IMG/VR virus record: IMGVR_UViG_3300017989_000306
Span: 1-31,626 of that record
Length of the DNA stretch: 31,626 nt
Strand: one strand, 5' to 3'
Source of the DNA: a virus
Shown: piece by piece, positions 8,467 through 16,074 of the stretch
How positions within the stretch are numbered: position 1 is the stretch's first letter
Layout: the number at the start of each line of letters is the position of its first letter
The notes under the pieces: model-generated
Database searches by the model: none
Told to the model about the DNA's origin: nothing
What the model saw: the letters and a program-made list of their open reading frames with translations, nothing else
Made by a program: the position numbers and the translations under genes

Positions 8467-8771
8467 TCGACATAAACCTCTATATGGTGGCTCGCCGTTG
8501 AATCCTGGGGGCGGAGAATTTTTAAAATCGCCCGCCATCGGGTTTCCCCCTGCAGCTTGACCTGGTCGGATCCCGAAACGACCGCGGCCGGCTTAAAAAA
8601 AACTTTCGCCGTTGAGACGACCTCTTCCCCCGCTTCGTCCCGGACCGTCTTGACTCCATACATGATCCGGCATTTAATCCCCGCCGTTTCCGTAAAAACA
8701 GCCTGGTTGTATTTATCGACCGTCCGGGCCCGGGTCGTGCAGGTGTTGATTAAAAGTCCGTCGTAGCTCAT
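8463..8771 (-). CDS. Head closure (stopper) protein
   Basis: A 102-residue protein starting at the ATG at 8771 (MSYDGLLINTCTTRARTVD), which overlaps the sulfotransferase stop as ATGA. A GTG nine bases upstream is an alternative start. It shows the small beta-barrel pattern of phage head closure proteins: a start naming the analyte-like strand (DGLLINTCTTRARTVDKYNQ), then GIKCRIMYG and later VFFKP...VSGSDQVKLQG...WRAILKILRPQD. It plugs the connector after DNA packaging. In typical phages it directly follows the connector gene, which here lies 6.6 kb away beyond a cargo block. Confidence 0.78.
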   Translation of the reverse strand: MSYDGLLINTCTTRARTVDKYNQAVFTETAGIKCRIMYGVKTVRDEAGEEVVSTAKVFFKPAAVVSGSDQVKLQGETRWRAILKILRPQDSTASHHIEVYVE

Positions 8772-9547
8772 ATCGGCCACCCCGTTTCAATCCCCGTTAA
8801 CCGCTCGAATGCGGCGTTTTGCGGGATATAAAGATCGTCCAGGGCTTGACGGATCGGCTGGGGAATCTTCGGATATTTGACGTTGGGGCGGATCTTCCGC
8901 AGGGCGTCGACGTTATCGAATGGCCCCAGGTCCTCCGCCGGCAGTCCCAAAAATTCCAAAACCCCCAGGATCTCCGCGCTGGGATCCTGAAAAAATCGCT
9001 CCGAAATAATAATTTTAATCTGATTCGGGTCAAAATATTTGTACCATCGGGCCAGGGCCGCAGCGTAAAACCCAAACTGAAAAATTCGCGCCTTCGGGTA
9101 GGGTCGGCCTCCCCTCGAGTCCAGGATAACGGCATCCCGGGGCGTGATCCGCCCGGCCATGTCGACCAGGTCCTCTTCCCTCATCCCGCGCAGCTCGTGG
9201 TCCCGGTAATGGCAATAATGGGACCAGGCCCGGGCCGTAGGGTCCCGCAAAACGGCCATGAATTTCCGATCGGGGAAAATACTGGCGACCCGTTTCGGGA
9301 CGGCCTCTTCAATAAGATACCCCGGCGAGGCCTCGATCAAAATCCCGCCTGGGATGGGCGCCGGGAAGCATTCCCCGTACCATTTCAGGCCGTGCTTGAA
9401 TTCTCGATCGAAAAAATTGACCTCTTTGTCCCCAGCGTGGGCCCGAACAGGCCCCCGGATCCGGGAATGTCGGGTCAGATATCGAAAAAGGGAAGTCGTC
9501 CCCCCCCGCATCGTGCCGATAATCAGGGCATTCGGATATCCGCTCAT
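8768..9547 (-). CDS. Sulfotransferase 3, carbohydrate sulfotransferase type
   Basis: A 259-residue cytoplasmic-looking protein with the full PAPS-dependent sulfotransferase pattern. The 5'-phosphosulfate loop is GTMRGGTTSLFRYL (residues 11-24), the KEVNFFD motif at 41-47 matches the KE.HFFD motif of heparan/carbohydrate sulfotransferases, and the 3'-phosphate-binding segment is LRDPTARAWSHY (100-111). The start at 9547 has an AAAGG ribosome site. The longer open frame upstream lacks a good start. It overlaps the head closure gene by ATGA, so it lies in the structural operon. It would transfer sulfate from PAPS to a sugar hydroxyl or amine; the acceptor is unknown. It is the most canonical of the three sulfotransferases in the window. 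Confidence 0.88.
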   Translation of the reverse strand: MSGYPNALIIGTMRGGTTSLFRYLTRHSRIRGPVRAHAGDKEVNFFDREFKHGLKWYGECFPAPIPGGILIEASPGYLIEEAVPKRVASIFPDRKFMAVLRDPTARAWSHYCHYRDHELRGMREEDLVDMAGRITPRDAVILDSRGGRPYPKARIFQFGFYAAALARWYKYFDPNQIKIIISERFFQDPSAEILGVLEFLGLPAEDLGPFDNVDALRKIRPNVKYPKIPQPIRQALDDLYIPQNAAFERLTGIETGWPI

Positions 9548-9596
9548 CGCCTTTCCCTCGATTTCCCCGATGGTAGAAACCAGCTTCCCCCGGCCA

Positions 9597-10204
9597 TCAT
9601 TTCCGCCTCCTGCGAATAAAAACCGGCCGATCGGACGGCGTCCGGATGAAAATCTCCAGGCGCCGGCGGTAAACGGTCGGCATCGTGGGGGCGTGCTGTT
9701 CTGGGGCGTAATCGGCCTGCAGCCCGCAGCCGTTGACGTGGGTGATCCCACAGATCCCCGCCATTCTGGTTTCCAGATCCGGGGGTTGGTCCCAATATTC
9801 CATAATCAGGGCGCCCCCCTCTCCGATGGCCGGGAGTATTCTTGGGATAATCCGCTGCCATTCCTTCCATTGACATGCCACCCCGGCCCATAAAATCAAA
9901 TCAAAAAGCCATGCTCGCCAGCCAGGGCGGCGCCGTCCAGGGATCGGATGTCCCCGACGACATATCTGATCGACTCCGTTTCCTGCCGGCCTCGAATTAT
10001 TGGGGCGTATGAATCAATCCCCAGGTAAAAGTCCGGATCGACCTCCGGGAAAAGGTCGGGGAATGGAAACGGCCCGCAGCCCAGATCTAAAATCCGCGGT
10101 CGCCATCTGGAATATTGGCGGACCGCCCAATATACCAGGCCCCATTTTAGTTTAAACTCGGGGTCGGCCATGTATTCCAGGCGCTTGGCTCGATCGCTAT
10201 TCAT
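9597..10204 (-). pseudogene. SAM methyltransferase split by frameshift at a T5 run
   Basis: Two abutting frames together make one class I methyltransferase. The upstream part (10204-9896, 102 residues) contains motif I, RILDLGCGPFPFPDL, and an acidic GIDSYA and GDIRSLDG, then stops at TGA. The downstream part (9899-9597) continues in the -1 frame with DLILWAGVACQWKEW, a typical post-motif II strand, then PAIGEGGALIMEYW. Removing two T from TTTTT near 9903-9907 would restore a single protein of about 200 residues reading GEHGFDLILWAG. Possibilities are true inactivation, a sequencing or assembly error, -1 frameshifting, or reinitiation at the TTG at 9899. The start overlaps the PLP enzyme gene by 8 bases. 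Substrate unknown; context suggests a sugar or small molecule. Confidence 0.72.
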
Positions 10205-11048
10205 TTTTAAAAACTCCCCCGGTATGCCAAAACAGGACCTTGGCGCCGGCTGGGATCTTCCCCTCCCGGGCGTCTGAAATCAGGGCCGCCATGGCCCGGC
10301 CGGTATAAACCGGATCCAGCAGGACCCCCTCTAAATTCAGGACGTCCCGGACCGTTATCCCGTAAGTGCCCTTGATTTCCCGCTGGTCAATGTTACGGGC
10401 CAGGACCCGGCATCCGATCATCCCCTCGACCGCCTCATATATCTGATTGATATAGGCTTTATCTTCCGCGGTCCCCAATGCGCCGCTTGGCGCTCCGGGC
10501 CCTCTGACTGCGATAATCTTCGAGTCGATCGCCCGGGCCCACAGGCCGATTGAAAGCCCGATCCAGCTGGCGTCATACGAATACAGGTAAATGAGATCGA
10601 CGTCCGGCATGTCCTCGAGGATTTCCCCGGCCGCCTCGAAATATCCCAGGGCCGCATATTCTTTCAGCTGATCATATCGGATCTTGATTTCCCTGGCCGG
10701 GCCATCGCTCAGGCTTCGAATCATTCGGATGGCGGCGCCGTTCCCCCCGGCTGCCGGCGATGTCAGGTCCAGGTGAACGTCGAACCCGGCCCGCTTGAAT
10801 GCCGCCGCATATATCCGGACCGTGTTTGAATCTCCCCTCCCCTTTATAATCAGGCGCTCGACTTTTTTCGCCCGGGCCCAGGCAATCAAATATTTTGCGT
10901 GCCTGGTTTTATTCCCCAGGAAATCAGTCAAATCGTCCCGCTTTATATATAGATTTTCAATCCCAAGCTGACCGGCAAGCCGGGGCATCGGCTGAATTGG
11001 CGTCCTGACATGAAAGTCAGGCGCAAGCTCGCTTAATTTCTCGTACAT
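10197..11048 (-). CDS. PLP enzyme, D-cysteine desulfhydrase / ACC deaminase family
   Basis: A 283-residue fold-type II PLP enzyme. The N-terminal motif YIKRDDLTDFLGNKTRHAKYL (residues 34-54) contains the predicted Schiff-base lysine Lys47. The C-terminal signature DPVYTGRAMAAL, then KVLFWHTGG, is highly characteristic of this family. The usual substrate-binding Ser-Asn-His is Ser74-Asn75-Thr76 here, so the exact activity may differ from D-cysteine desulfhydrase or ACC deaminase. It could release sulfide/ammonia, or make or degrade a D- or cyclic amino acid. It lies just downstream of a palindromic repeat (11071-11084) inside the glycan cargo block, and 40 bases separate it from the preceding gene. 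The link to sulfur metabolism is speculative. Confidence 0.83.
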   Translation of the reverse strand: MYEKLSELAPDFHVRTPIQPMPRLAGQLGIENLYIKRDDLTDFLGNKTRHAKYLIAWARAKKVERLIIKGRGDSNTVRIYAAAFKRAGFDVHLDLTSPAAGGNGAAIRMIRSLSDGPAREIKIRYDQLKEYAALGYFEAAGEILEDMPDVDLIYLYSYDASWIGLSIGLWARAIDSKIIAVRGPGAPSGALGTAEDKAYINQIYEAVEGMIGCRVLARNIDQREIKGTYGITVRDVLNLEGVLLDPVYTGRAMAALISDAREGKIPAGAKVLFWHTGGVFKNE

Positions 11049-11070
11049 TCAGGCCTCTGGCTTTACGTGG

Positions 11071-11084
11071 CGCCGTATACGGCG
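11071..11084. repeat. Palindrome CGCCGTATACGGCG, copy 1
   Basis: A perfect 14-base palindrome in the short gap between the tailed methyltransferase gene and the PLP enzyme gene. The same 14 bases recur within a 16-base palindrome at 20278-20293, again in a gap just after a stop codon and just before a cargo gene. On the minus strand both follow an ATAAA. It could be a protein-binding operator, an RNA hairpin or a recombination junction. Confidence 0.6.
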
Positions 11085-11087
11085 ACT

Positions 11088-11798
11088 TTATCCCTTTTTC
11101 CTTGTCCTGGTCTGGGTCTTCTTTTTCGCGGCCGATTTTGCGGGGCTGCGCCGCGTGGGCTTGGGCGTGGCCGGCTTTGGCTTGTCTTCGGCCGGGGCTG
11201 GTTTTGGCTCCGGCTTGGCCGGCTCTTCCGGCTTTTCCTTTTTCGGTGCCGGGCCCGGAATCGACCCGGTAAAAACTATCAGCCGGCGCCGGCGCTGGGC
11301 CAGGCGGTCCTGATAAAGGATCCGCTCTTCCTTGATCCCAAACCGGCCGCGGAAGTCCCGCCGGAATCCCGCCTCCGGGAAATAAAACTGGCCCCTCATA
11401 TGTTCCAGGGCTTCCATGGTCCAGACGACGACCGCAATCCTGGCCCCCGGCCGCATGACCCGCTGATATTCCGCCAGGGCCGGCCGCCAGTCCCGGACAT
11501 GGTCGATTGTGGAAAAATCCAGGACCAGGTCGAAAGCCCCGTTTTCGAATGGTAGACGGCGGATGTCCGCCAGCTGGGCGTCCAGTCCGGCCCGCTTTGC
11601 CGCCTTGACATAATCCGCCCGGATTTCGACCAGGCGGACGTTCCCGGGAATGTTGCCGGCGATCCCCCCGGCCATCGGGCGCCCGGTCGCCTCATTGAAG
11701 CAATCGGTTTTTAAAATGTCCGCATCTTCCCGGGCCATGTCCCGGGCGATCTGCAGATATTCGTCTAAAATCCCAGGGTAGGCTTTCGCTAAATTCAT
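11088..11798 (-). CDS. SAM-dependent methyltransferase with Pro/Lys/Ala tail
   Basis: A 236-residue protein. Residues about 45-150 form a class I methyltransferase-like core: RLVEIRADYVKAAKRAGLDAQLADI, then RRLPFENGAFDLVLDFSTIDHV (post-motif II) and RVMRPGARIAVVVW. The glycine motif I is unusual (GGIAGNIPGN) rather than the canonical D-x-G-x-G. From about residue 175 the protein becomes a low-complexity Pro/Lys/Ala/Glu tail ending in AAKKKTQTRTRKKG, strongly basic at its end. The tail may tether the enzyme to nucleic acid or to a virion, but that is a guess. ATGA overlap with the upstream glycosyltransferase gene marks it as part of the coupled block. Confidence 0.72.
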   Translation of the reverse strand: MNLAKAYPGILDEYLQIARDMAREDADILKTDCFNEATGRPMAGGIAGNIPGNVRLVEIRADYVKAAKRAGLDAQLADIRRLPFENGAFDLVLDFSTIDHVRDWRPALAEYQRVMRPGARIAVVVWTMEALEHMRGQFYFPEAGFRRDFRGRFGIKEERILYQDRLAQRRRRLIVFTGSIPGPAPKKEKPEEPAKPEPKPAPAEDKPKPATPKPTRRSPAKSAAKKKTQTRTRKKG

Positions 11799-12634
11799 CG
11801 TTTCCTCCCGTCAAGCGTCCGCTCGATCCAATCCCAAACCCGCGCCGGCATGCAACTTTCCTGGAACAGCCGGGCCGCGTTGGCTCCGACTTCCCGCAAA
11901 TCCCGCCGGCGGTCTTCGAATCTTTCTATTGTTCCGACCAGGTCGGAAAAATCTGGGCTGCAGGTCAAATAATGAACCCCCGGCTCTGGTTCCTTCCAAT
12001 CCGGCAGGACGATATCAAGCGGGGTCGACAGCGTCGCGCAGCCGAAAGCCATTTGCTGCAGCTGGCCGCGGTCCAGGATCGTTTCCCTGGCGCCGGGGAT
12101 GCAAACAGACAAAAAGCAATTGTTTATTTTTCGCCAAAAAGCCTCTTGTCCGGTCATGCTGAAATCAGCCTTCGCCCCGAATGCTTCCCTTAGAATAAAC
12201 TGCGCCCGCCGGCGCCGCTTAACGGCCGCATGCCGGGGCCGCTGATTATTCAGAATCCAGGGGGCATTCGCCCGATAGTTGATTTTTTTCCGCATCCGGG
12301 AAAACTGGCCCCAATTGTGGAATGATATCGGGGTCAACGGGAAAACATTTTCCCGTGGCCCATGGCGCCGTTTAGAATAGTGGTATCGGAAAACGGTCCC
12401 GAAATTGTCGATATCCTCGGCCTCCGTGGGGTGATCCCCAAAATCGACCAGGACATCCTGGCCGTAATATTTAAAAATAAATCCGCGGCGGCCGGTGCCT
12501 TTTTGAGAATCAGCCCGGGGGGGTAGCGTGAATCTGACATTTACGCCGGCGGCCCGTGCCAAATTTATAAAAAATAGATAATGGGTCGGGTAATATCTTT
12601 GACCTTCGTCCCGCTCAAAATCGATCGATTTCAT
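11795..12634 (-). CDS. Glycosyltransferase, GT-B-like
   Basis: A 279-residue protein with an ATGA overlap at both ends. The C-terminal half reads like the donor-binding half of a group 1 glycosyltransferase: LSVCIPGARETILDRGQLQQMAFGCATLSTP, then VHYLTCSPDFSDLVGTIERFEDRR and AARLFQESCMPARVWDWIERTL. These carry the G-rich turn and the late D-L helix pattern typical of Glyco_trans_1-type domains. The N-terminal half (YYPTHYLFFINLARAAG) is more divergent. No membrane segment is visible, so it would act in the cytoplasm. Its place between a GT2-type gene and a methyltransferase supports a role in assembling or modifying a glycan. The sugar donor and acceptor are unknown. Confidence 0.68.
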   Translation of the reverse strand: MKSIDFERDEGQRYYPTHYLFFINLARAAGVNVRFTLPPRADSQKGTGRRGFIFKYYGQDVLVDFGDHPTEAEDIDNFGTVFRYHYSKRRHGPRENVFPLTPISFHNWGQFSRMRKKINYRANAPWILNNQRPRHAAVKRRRRAQFILREAFGAKADFSMTGQEAFWRKINNCFLSVCIPGARETILDRGQLQQMAFGCATLSTPLDIVLPDWKEPEPGVHYLTCSPDFSDLVGTIERFEDRRRDLREVGANAARLFQESCMPARVWDWIERTLDGRKR

Positions 12635-13314
12635 TCCGCCTCCGGGTGGATCCGATTAAAATCAGATCCCCATAAAAACCCCTTGCCCGCTCTGGCCGAT
12701 TGCGTGTGCAGATCCCTCGCTTTGACCTGCTGCGCCAGCTGGTGGGTTCTGTCTTTTTTCCTGGCGTGCCTGACCTTGGCGATGGGGCAAGGGATCCAGG
12801 CCCCCGCCCGCCTGGCGAATCGGCCCAGCTCAAAATCCGCCCCAAAATGGATATAATCCGGGCACATGACCGCTTTTCCTGGGAATCGATCGATAAACCC
12901 CCGCCCCATCAAACCGAATGCGCTTGAACAGCCGCCGACGTCCTGGGCGATCTGGACTACCCCGCCCAGCCCTTCCGGGCCGGCCTCGAGCCTGGCCGCG
13001 GCGATCGCCAAACATTCCGGATCAAACTGGATGTCGTCGGCGCCGTACAAGAAAGCGTCCGCGTGGAATGTTTCCGCCAGGGCCCGGTTGATCGACCTGG
13101 GCCAGTCGATCCTCTTTTCGTTAAAAATAACGGTATACCTGGCGCCGTATGGCTCTATTTTTTCGATTTCGGTTTTCAGGGCCGGGTTCCCGTCGACGAT
13201 GATGGTTATCCCCAGCCGGTCCGCTGGGAAGCGGGACCTCCGGATCGATGCCAGGGTCTTTTTTATCGCGTCCGGCCTGGCGCAGGTCGGGATCCCGATA
13301 TCAATATCGATCAT
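12631..13314 (-). CDS. Glycosyltransferase family 2-like
   Basis: A 227-residue GT-A-fold protein. The N-terminus DIGIPTCARPDAIKKTLASI is the classic nucleotide-sugar-binding opening of GT2 enzymes. A second strand, ITIIVDGNP, carries the first aspartate, and YGADDIQFDPE (residues 90-100) supplies the metal-binding DD motif. Later residues GKAVMCPDYIHFGADFELGRFAR fit the acceptor-side region. No C-terminal membrane helices are present, so it is not a processive synthase. It overlaps both neighbours by ATGA and should be co-translated with the adjacent glycosyltransferases. Confidence 0.82.
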   Translation of the reverse strand: MIDIDIGIPTCARPDAIKKTLASIRRSRFPADRLGITIIVDGNPALKTEIEKIEPYGARYTVIFNEKRIDWPRSINRALAETFHADAFLYGADDIQFDPECLAIAAARLEAGPEGLGGVVQIAQDVGGCSSAFGLMGRGFIDRFPGKAVMCPDYIHFGADFELGRFARRAGAWIPCPIAKVRHARKKDRTHQLAQQVKARDLHTQSARAGKGFLWGSDFNRIHPEAE

Positions 13315-14189
13315 AATTCCCCCGCCGCTTCATAGGCCCGAATGTATTCCTGGATTTTCTCGATCGGGTGCCATTTTTTTAAAATCCATTCCCGGCCGCG
13401 CCGCTGAAAATCTTCCAGGGTGACTTGATCGTCAATAAGAGAAATCAGGCGATCCTCTAAAGTCCGGGGCGTTGTGAAGCAAAACGGGATTTTATTGACC
13501 CGGGCCAGGACCGCGGCTCCAATGCAAAACCCCTCAAGGCTGGTCCGGTGCCAGTTCCCGGTGACAATGTCGTCAATCAGGATGTGGCATCGTTGCTTTC
13601 TCCGCAGGTTGTCGAAATACGGCACGCCTTCGATCAGGTCAACGTCGACATCCCGGGCCCCCTTTATTCGATCCAGAATTTTTACGACCTCATGATATGC
13701 CTTCGAATCCGGCCGCCCGATATGGGTCCGGCTGGTTGGGGCGAATCCGATCCTGATTTTCGGTTCTCTTCGAATCGGCCGCAGCTCGTCCGGGTCAATT
13801 ATGTTTGGGAGTCCGGGGATTTTGTATTCCGCGATCTGTCCCGGCTGGTCGATCGTGTAATGAATATCCGCAGCCGACCATAGGGCCTCCCAATTTCCCA
13901 GCCGCGGGAGGCTGTGGAATTGAGCAAGAATTTTCTGTCCCCTGGTCCGTCCGGGAAAGGTCCCTGGTAGGTAATTGTGAAAATGGATTATGTCCGCCTG
14001 GCGAAAAAGCCGGCTGGCGTTCCCGTTCAAGTCATGCAGCATGAGATGATGGGGAAAAATCCGCCCGTCCCGGTATCGGTCCCTTTCGTTGACCAGGTCA
14101 ACTTTAATGTCTGTATATTTCCGCAGGGCCCGCCAAATCGACCAGGGCGCCGCGGCCAGGGGGGTCCGGGAATACATTAAAACCCGCAT
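13311..14189 (-). CDS. Glycosyltransferase, GT4-like
   Basis: A 292-residue protein that begins MRVLMYSRTPLAAAPWSIWRAL, the usual opening strand and glycine/alanine turn of GT-B enzymes. It contains ADIIHFHNYLPGTFPGRTRG, typical of the N-terminal acceptor domain, and IRIGFAPTSRTHIGRPDSKAY, the inter-domain strand. The C-terminal GNWHRTSLEGFCIGAAVLAR corresponds to the E(x7)E-like donor-site region, and the protein ends with IEKIQEYIRAYEA. The start overlaps the cupin gene stop as TGATG. Likely transfers a nucleotide-activated sugar in the cytoplasm; specificity not visible. Confidence 0.76.
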   Translation of the reverse strand: MRVLMYSRTPLAAAPWSIWRALRKYTDIKVDLVNERDRYRDGRIFPHHLMLHDLNGNASRLFRQADIIHFHNYLPGTFPGRTRGQKILAQFHSLPRLGNWEALWSAADIHYTIDQPGQIAEYKIPGLPNIIDPDELRPIRREPKIRIGFAPTSRTHIGRPDSKAYHEVVKILDRIKGARDVDVDLIEGVPYFDNLRRKQRCHILIDDIVTGNWHRTSLEGFCIGAAVLARVNKIPFCFTTPRTLEDRLISLIDDQVTLEDFQRRGREWILKKWHPIEKIQEYIRAYEAAGEL

Positions 14190-14566
14190 CAGCCCGAAAT
14201 CCTTCCCAGGATCCCGCCGGTAGAACGCCGCTCGATGTCTGGGTCCTGCAGGGCGACCGTGTAAAATTCGATCGCTTCGGTGTTCTCCAGGGCCTCGAAT
14301 TTATGCCAGGCGCCGGCTGGGACCGCCGTCAACTCGCCGGCTGCGATCTCTGTTTGGTCCGGGATTTCCTGGGGTCCATGGGGCCCGTCCACCTCCCGCC
14401 ATATCGTGATCAGCAGGCGCCCGGAAATTACATAAAAAATATTGGATTTGAATTCATGCCGGTGTTCCGAACAAAACCCGCCGGCCTGTGCGCTGATATG
14501 GTGGGCCGAAACCGTCCGCGTCCGCAGGATTTCCTGCGTCAAACCCCAGATTTTACCTTGTTTCAA
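14189..14566 (-). CDS. Small cupin-domain protein
   Basis: A 125-residue single-domain cupin. Motif 1 is GFCSEHRHEFKSNIFYVISG with metal ligands His35 and His37. The usual glutamate position is Asn42. Motif 2, GELTAVPAGAWHKF, matches G-x5-P-x-G-x2-H exactly, with His88. The start is a TTG at 14566, preceded by GAGGAGG and overlapping the DUF115 stop as TTGA. It may be a sugar isomerase or epimerase such as mannose-6-phosphate isomerase type, or a sensor; the family is too broad to choose. Context within the glycan block favours a sugar-modifying role. Confidence 0.8.
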   Translation of the reverse strand: MKQGKIWGLTQEILRTRTVSAHHISAQAGGFCSEHRHEFKSNIFYVISGRLLITIWREVDGPHGPQEIPDQTEIAAGELTAVPAGAWHKFEALENTEAIEFYTVALQDPDIERRSTGGILGRISG

Positions 14567-15342
14567 TTAAGGACCTCCTCGGGTGATCTCTTCGGGAAAG
14601 CCTCGAGTCCGGAATCTGGATTCAGATTTATAACCGTAGTCTTTTTTTGCCGGCATGCCTGGGCCGCCGGCTCGAAAAATTTGGCGAATTTTACGGCCGT
14701 TTCTTCTTTTTGTTTCCTGGGGTGGCCGTCGTGAAAATGGGATCGGCCGTCTGAATGCTTGCAATCAAACCCCAGCAGATAAATCGGATTGGCGCCCAGG
14801 CAAACCGCCAGATTCAGGGCCCCATATCCGGAATTATTCCCATGGCCGATCCCCGCCCGGCTTGTCATGGGAAAGGCCCGCAGGCCGTCCTTATAATTCC
14901 GAAAAACCCGGACTATGAAAATTTCCGCCGGCAGTTTAACGGTATACGTGCAGAGCCAGACCTTGTATGAGGTTGACTGGTGGAATTTTTCCCGGGCGCC
15001 GGCCCCGTCTGGGATCCGTTCATATCGGCCTTGATATATGAAGTTTAAAAACCGGGTGTCCATTGAAAAAATAATCGTTGGGTCAAAAAATTCGAAGGCG
15101 CGATTTATTCCGATCGTCCGAAATCCTTTCAGCCGGGAAAAATCGAACCCCCGCAGGCTGGGACCGCCCCCTACTATGACGCAAGGCCGCCCCTCCCAGG
15201 CCCCGTCTGGCAGGACCTCGTATAAAAATCTATTGTCGAAACGATCGGATCGATAAAGAATTGGATCTCTCCGTGATAGCAAATCGTTTTCTGGCGCCGG
15301 CCGCTTCGGATCCGCGCCGGGAAGGCTGGTTTTTCTGTCCAT
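14563..15342 (-). CDS. DUF115 / sialyltransferase-like Rossmann protein
   Basis: A 259-residue protein with the motif CVIVGGGPSLRGFDFSRL (residues 54-71), then IGINRAFEFFDPTIIFSMD, and the late signature NPIYLLGFDCKHSDGRSHFHD. This pattern is shared by DUF115 (MptE-like) proteins and by CST-type bacterial sialyltransferases, both of which use the G-x-G-P-S-L loop for nucleotide binding. Members are frequent in phage genomes next to glycosyltransferases. The ATG overlaps the connector stop as TAATG, so this is the first cargo gene after the connector. A transferase or pyrophosphokinase-like role is possible; no acceptor can be deduced. Confidence 0.75.
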   Translation of the reverse strand: MDRKTSLPGADPKRPAPENDLLSRRDPILYRSDRFDNRFLYEVLPDGAWEGRPCVIVGGGPSLRGFDFSRLKGFRTIGINRAFEFFDPTIIFSMDTRFLNFIYQGRYERIPDGAGAREKFHQSTSYKVWLCTYTVKLPAEIFIVRVFRNYKDGLRAFPMTSRAGIGHGNNSGYGALNLAVCLGANPIYLLGFDCKHSDGRSHFHDGHPRKQKEETAVKFAKFFEPAAQACRQKKTTVINLNPDSGLEAFPKRSPEEVLN

Positions 15343-15992
15343 TACACCGCCCCCATGATCGGCTTTTTCTGCTTGATGTAATGGCGGAGAATCGCATCGA
15401 CTCGATCGATCCCCGTATAAACCCCGCCGGCCGCGTATCCGGTCAACCCTTTTGTATATGAATAATCCCCAATTTTCTCGGATTTGAAGGCGCCGACGGC
15501 GCTGGTTTCCAGTTCGCCGGCGTTATAAGCGTCAATTAAAAACTCGATACATTTTTTGATGGGTTCTGGAACAGACGAATATCCAGAATATCCGACGATG
15601 CGGATATTATTCAGCCCCCGGGGAAAAAGCCCCCTCTCGTCTTCCTGGGAAATCCTGTAGTAAATCTCGGGATCCCCGACGACGACCCCGGATCCGCACA
15701 GATCCAGAAAAACGGAATCATCGTCGAATCCGTACCAGCTGGGGTCAAGTTCGATCCCGCATAGGTGGACAGCAGTCACGTCGACCAGCCGGGCCGGGAT
15801 CCTGACGGTCAATCGGTTCCGCCCGCTCCCGTTTTGTTTGAAATCCAGGGCCTTTTTGTAAAACCAGGTCCCGGTGATTTTCTCGACCAGCTGTTCGCAG
15901 AAATCGATTATTTCCTGCTTGCCGGCCTCGTCCAGGCCGCTGGGCCAAGAATCAACGTCGGCCTCTGATATATAGTTTCCGCTTGCCGCCAT
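15342..15992 (-). CDS. Head-tail connector (adaptor) protein
   Basis: A 216-residue protein beginning MAASGNYISEADVDSWPSG, with a helical N-terminal region (QEIIDFCEQLVEKITGTWF), a central beta part (IPARLVDVTAVHLCGIEL) and a helical C-terminus (IKKCIEFLIDAYNAG). The late segment SEKIGDYSYTKG is a recognisable feature of gp6/YqbG-type connector proteins, which bind below the portal. A GGGAGGG ribosome site lies just after a strong terminator (16009-16043). Expression must come from readthrough, antitermination or a promoter I did not identify. It is separated from its usual partner, the head closure protein, by the cargo block. Confidence 0.82.
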   Translation of the reverse strand: MAASGNYISEADVDSWPSGLDEAGKQEIIDFCEQLVEKITGTWFYKKALDFKQNGSGRNRLTVRIPARLVDVTAVHLCGIELDPSWYGFDDDSVFLDLCGSGVVVGDPEIYYRISQEDERGLFPRGLNNIRIVGYSGYSSVPEPIKKCIEFLIDAYNAGELETSAVGAFKSEKIGDYSYTKGLTGYAAGGVYTGIDRVDAILRHYIKQKKPIMGAV

Positions 15993-16008
15993 GCCGCCCT
16001 CCCGCTAT

Positions 16009-16043
16009 AAAAAACGGGGCGGAGGGAACATTCCCCCCGCCCC
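16009..16043 (-). terminator. Strong rho-independent terminator
   Basis: On the minus strand, a GGGGCGG...CCGCCCC hairpin extends inward through one G-T wobble to about 11-13 base pairs with a very small loop, followed by GTTTTTTAT. It lies in the 82-base gap after the decoration candidate and before the connector. It would end or attenuate the capsid transcript, separating highly expressed capsid genes from the connector/cargo/tail genes. Confidence 0.88.
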
Positions 16044-16074
16044 ATCGGTTGACTTCATGCCTCGACCGTCCGGG

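Noticed and set aside
9548-9751. N-terminal extension of sulfotransferase 3
   Set aside because: The frame is open, but the sulfotransferase pattern begins right after the ATG at 9547 with its own ribosome site. An 18-codon mini-frame (9544-9600) preceded by AGGAGG overlaps this start and could be a coupling leader, but I cannot support it as a gene.
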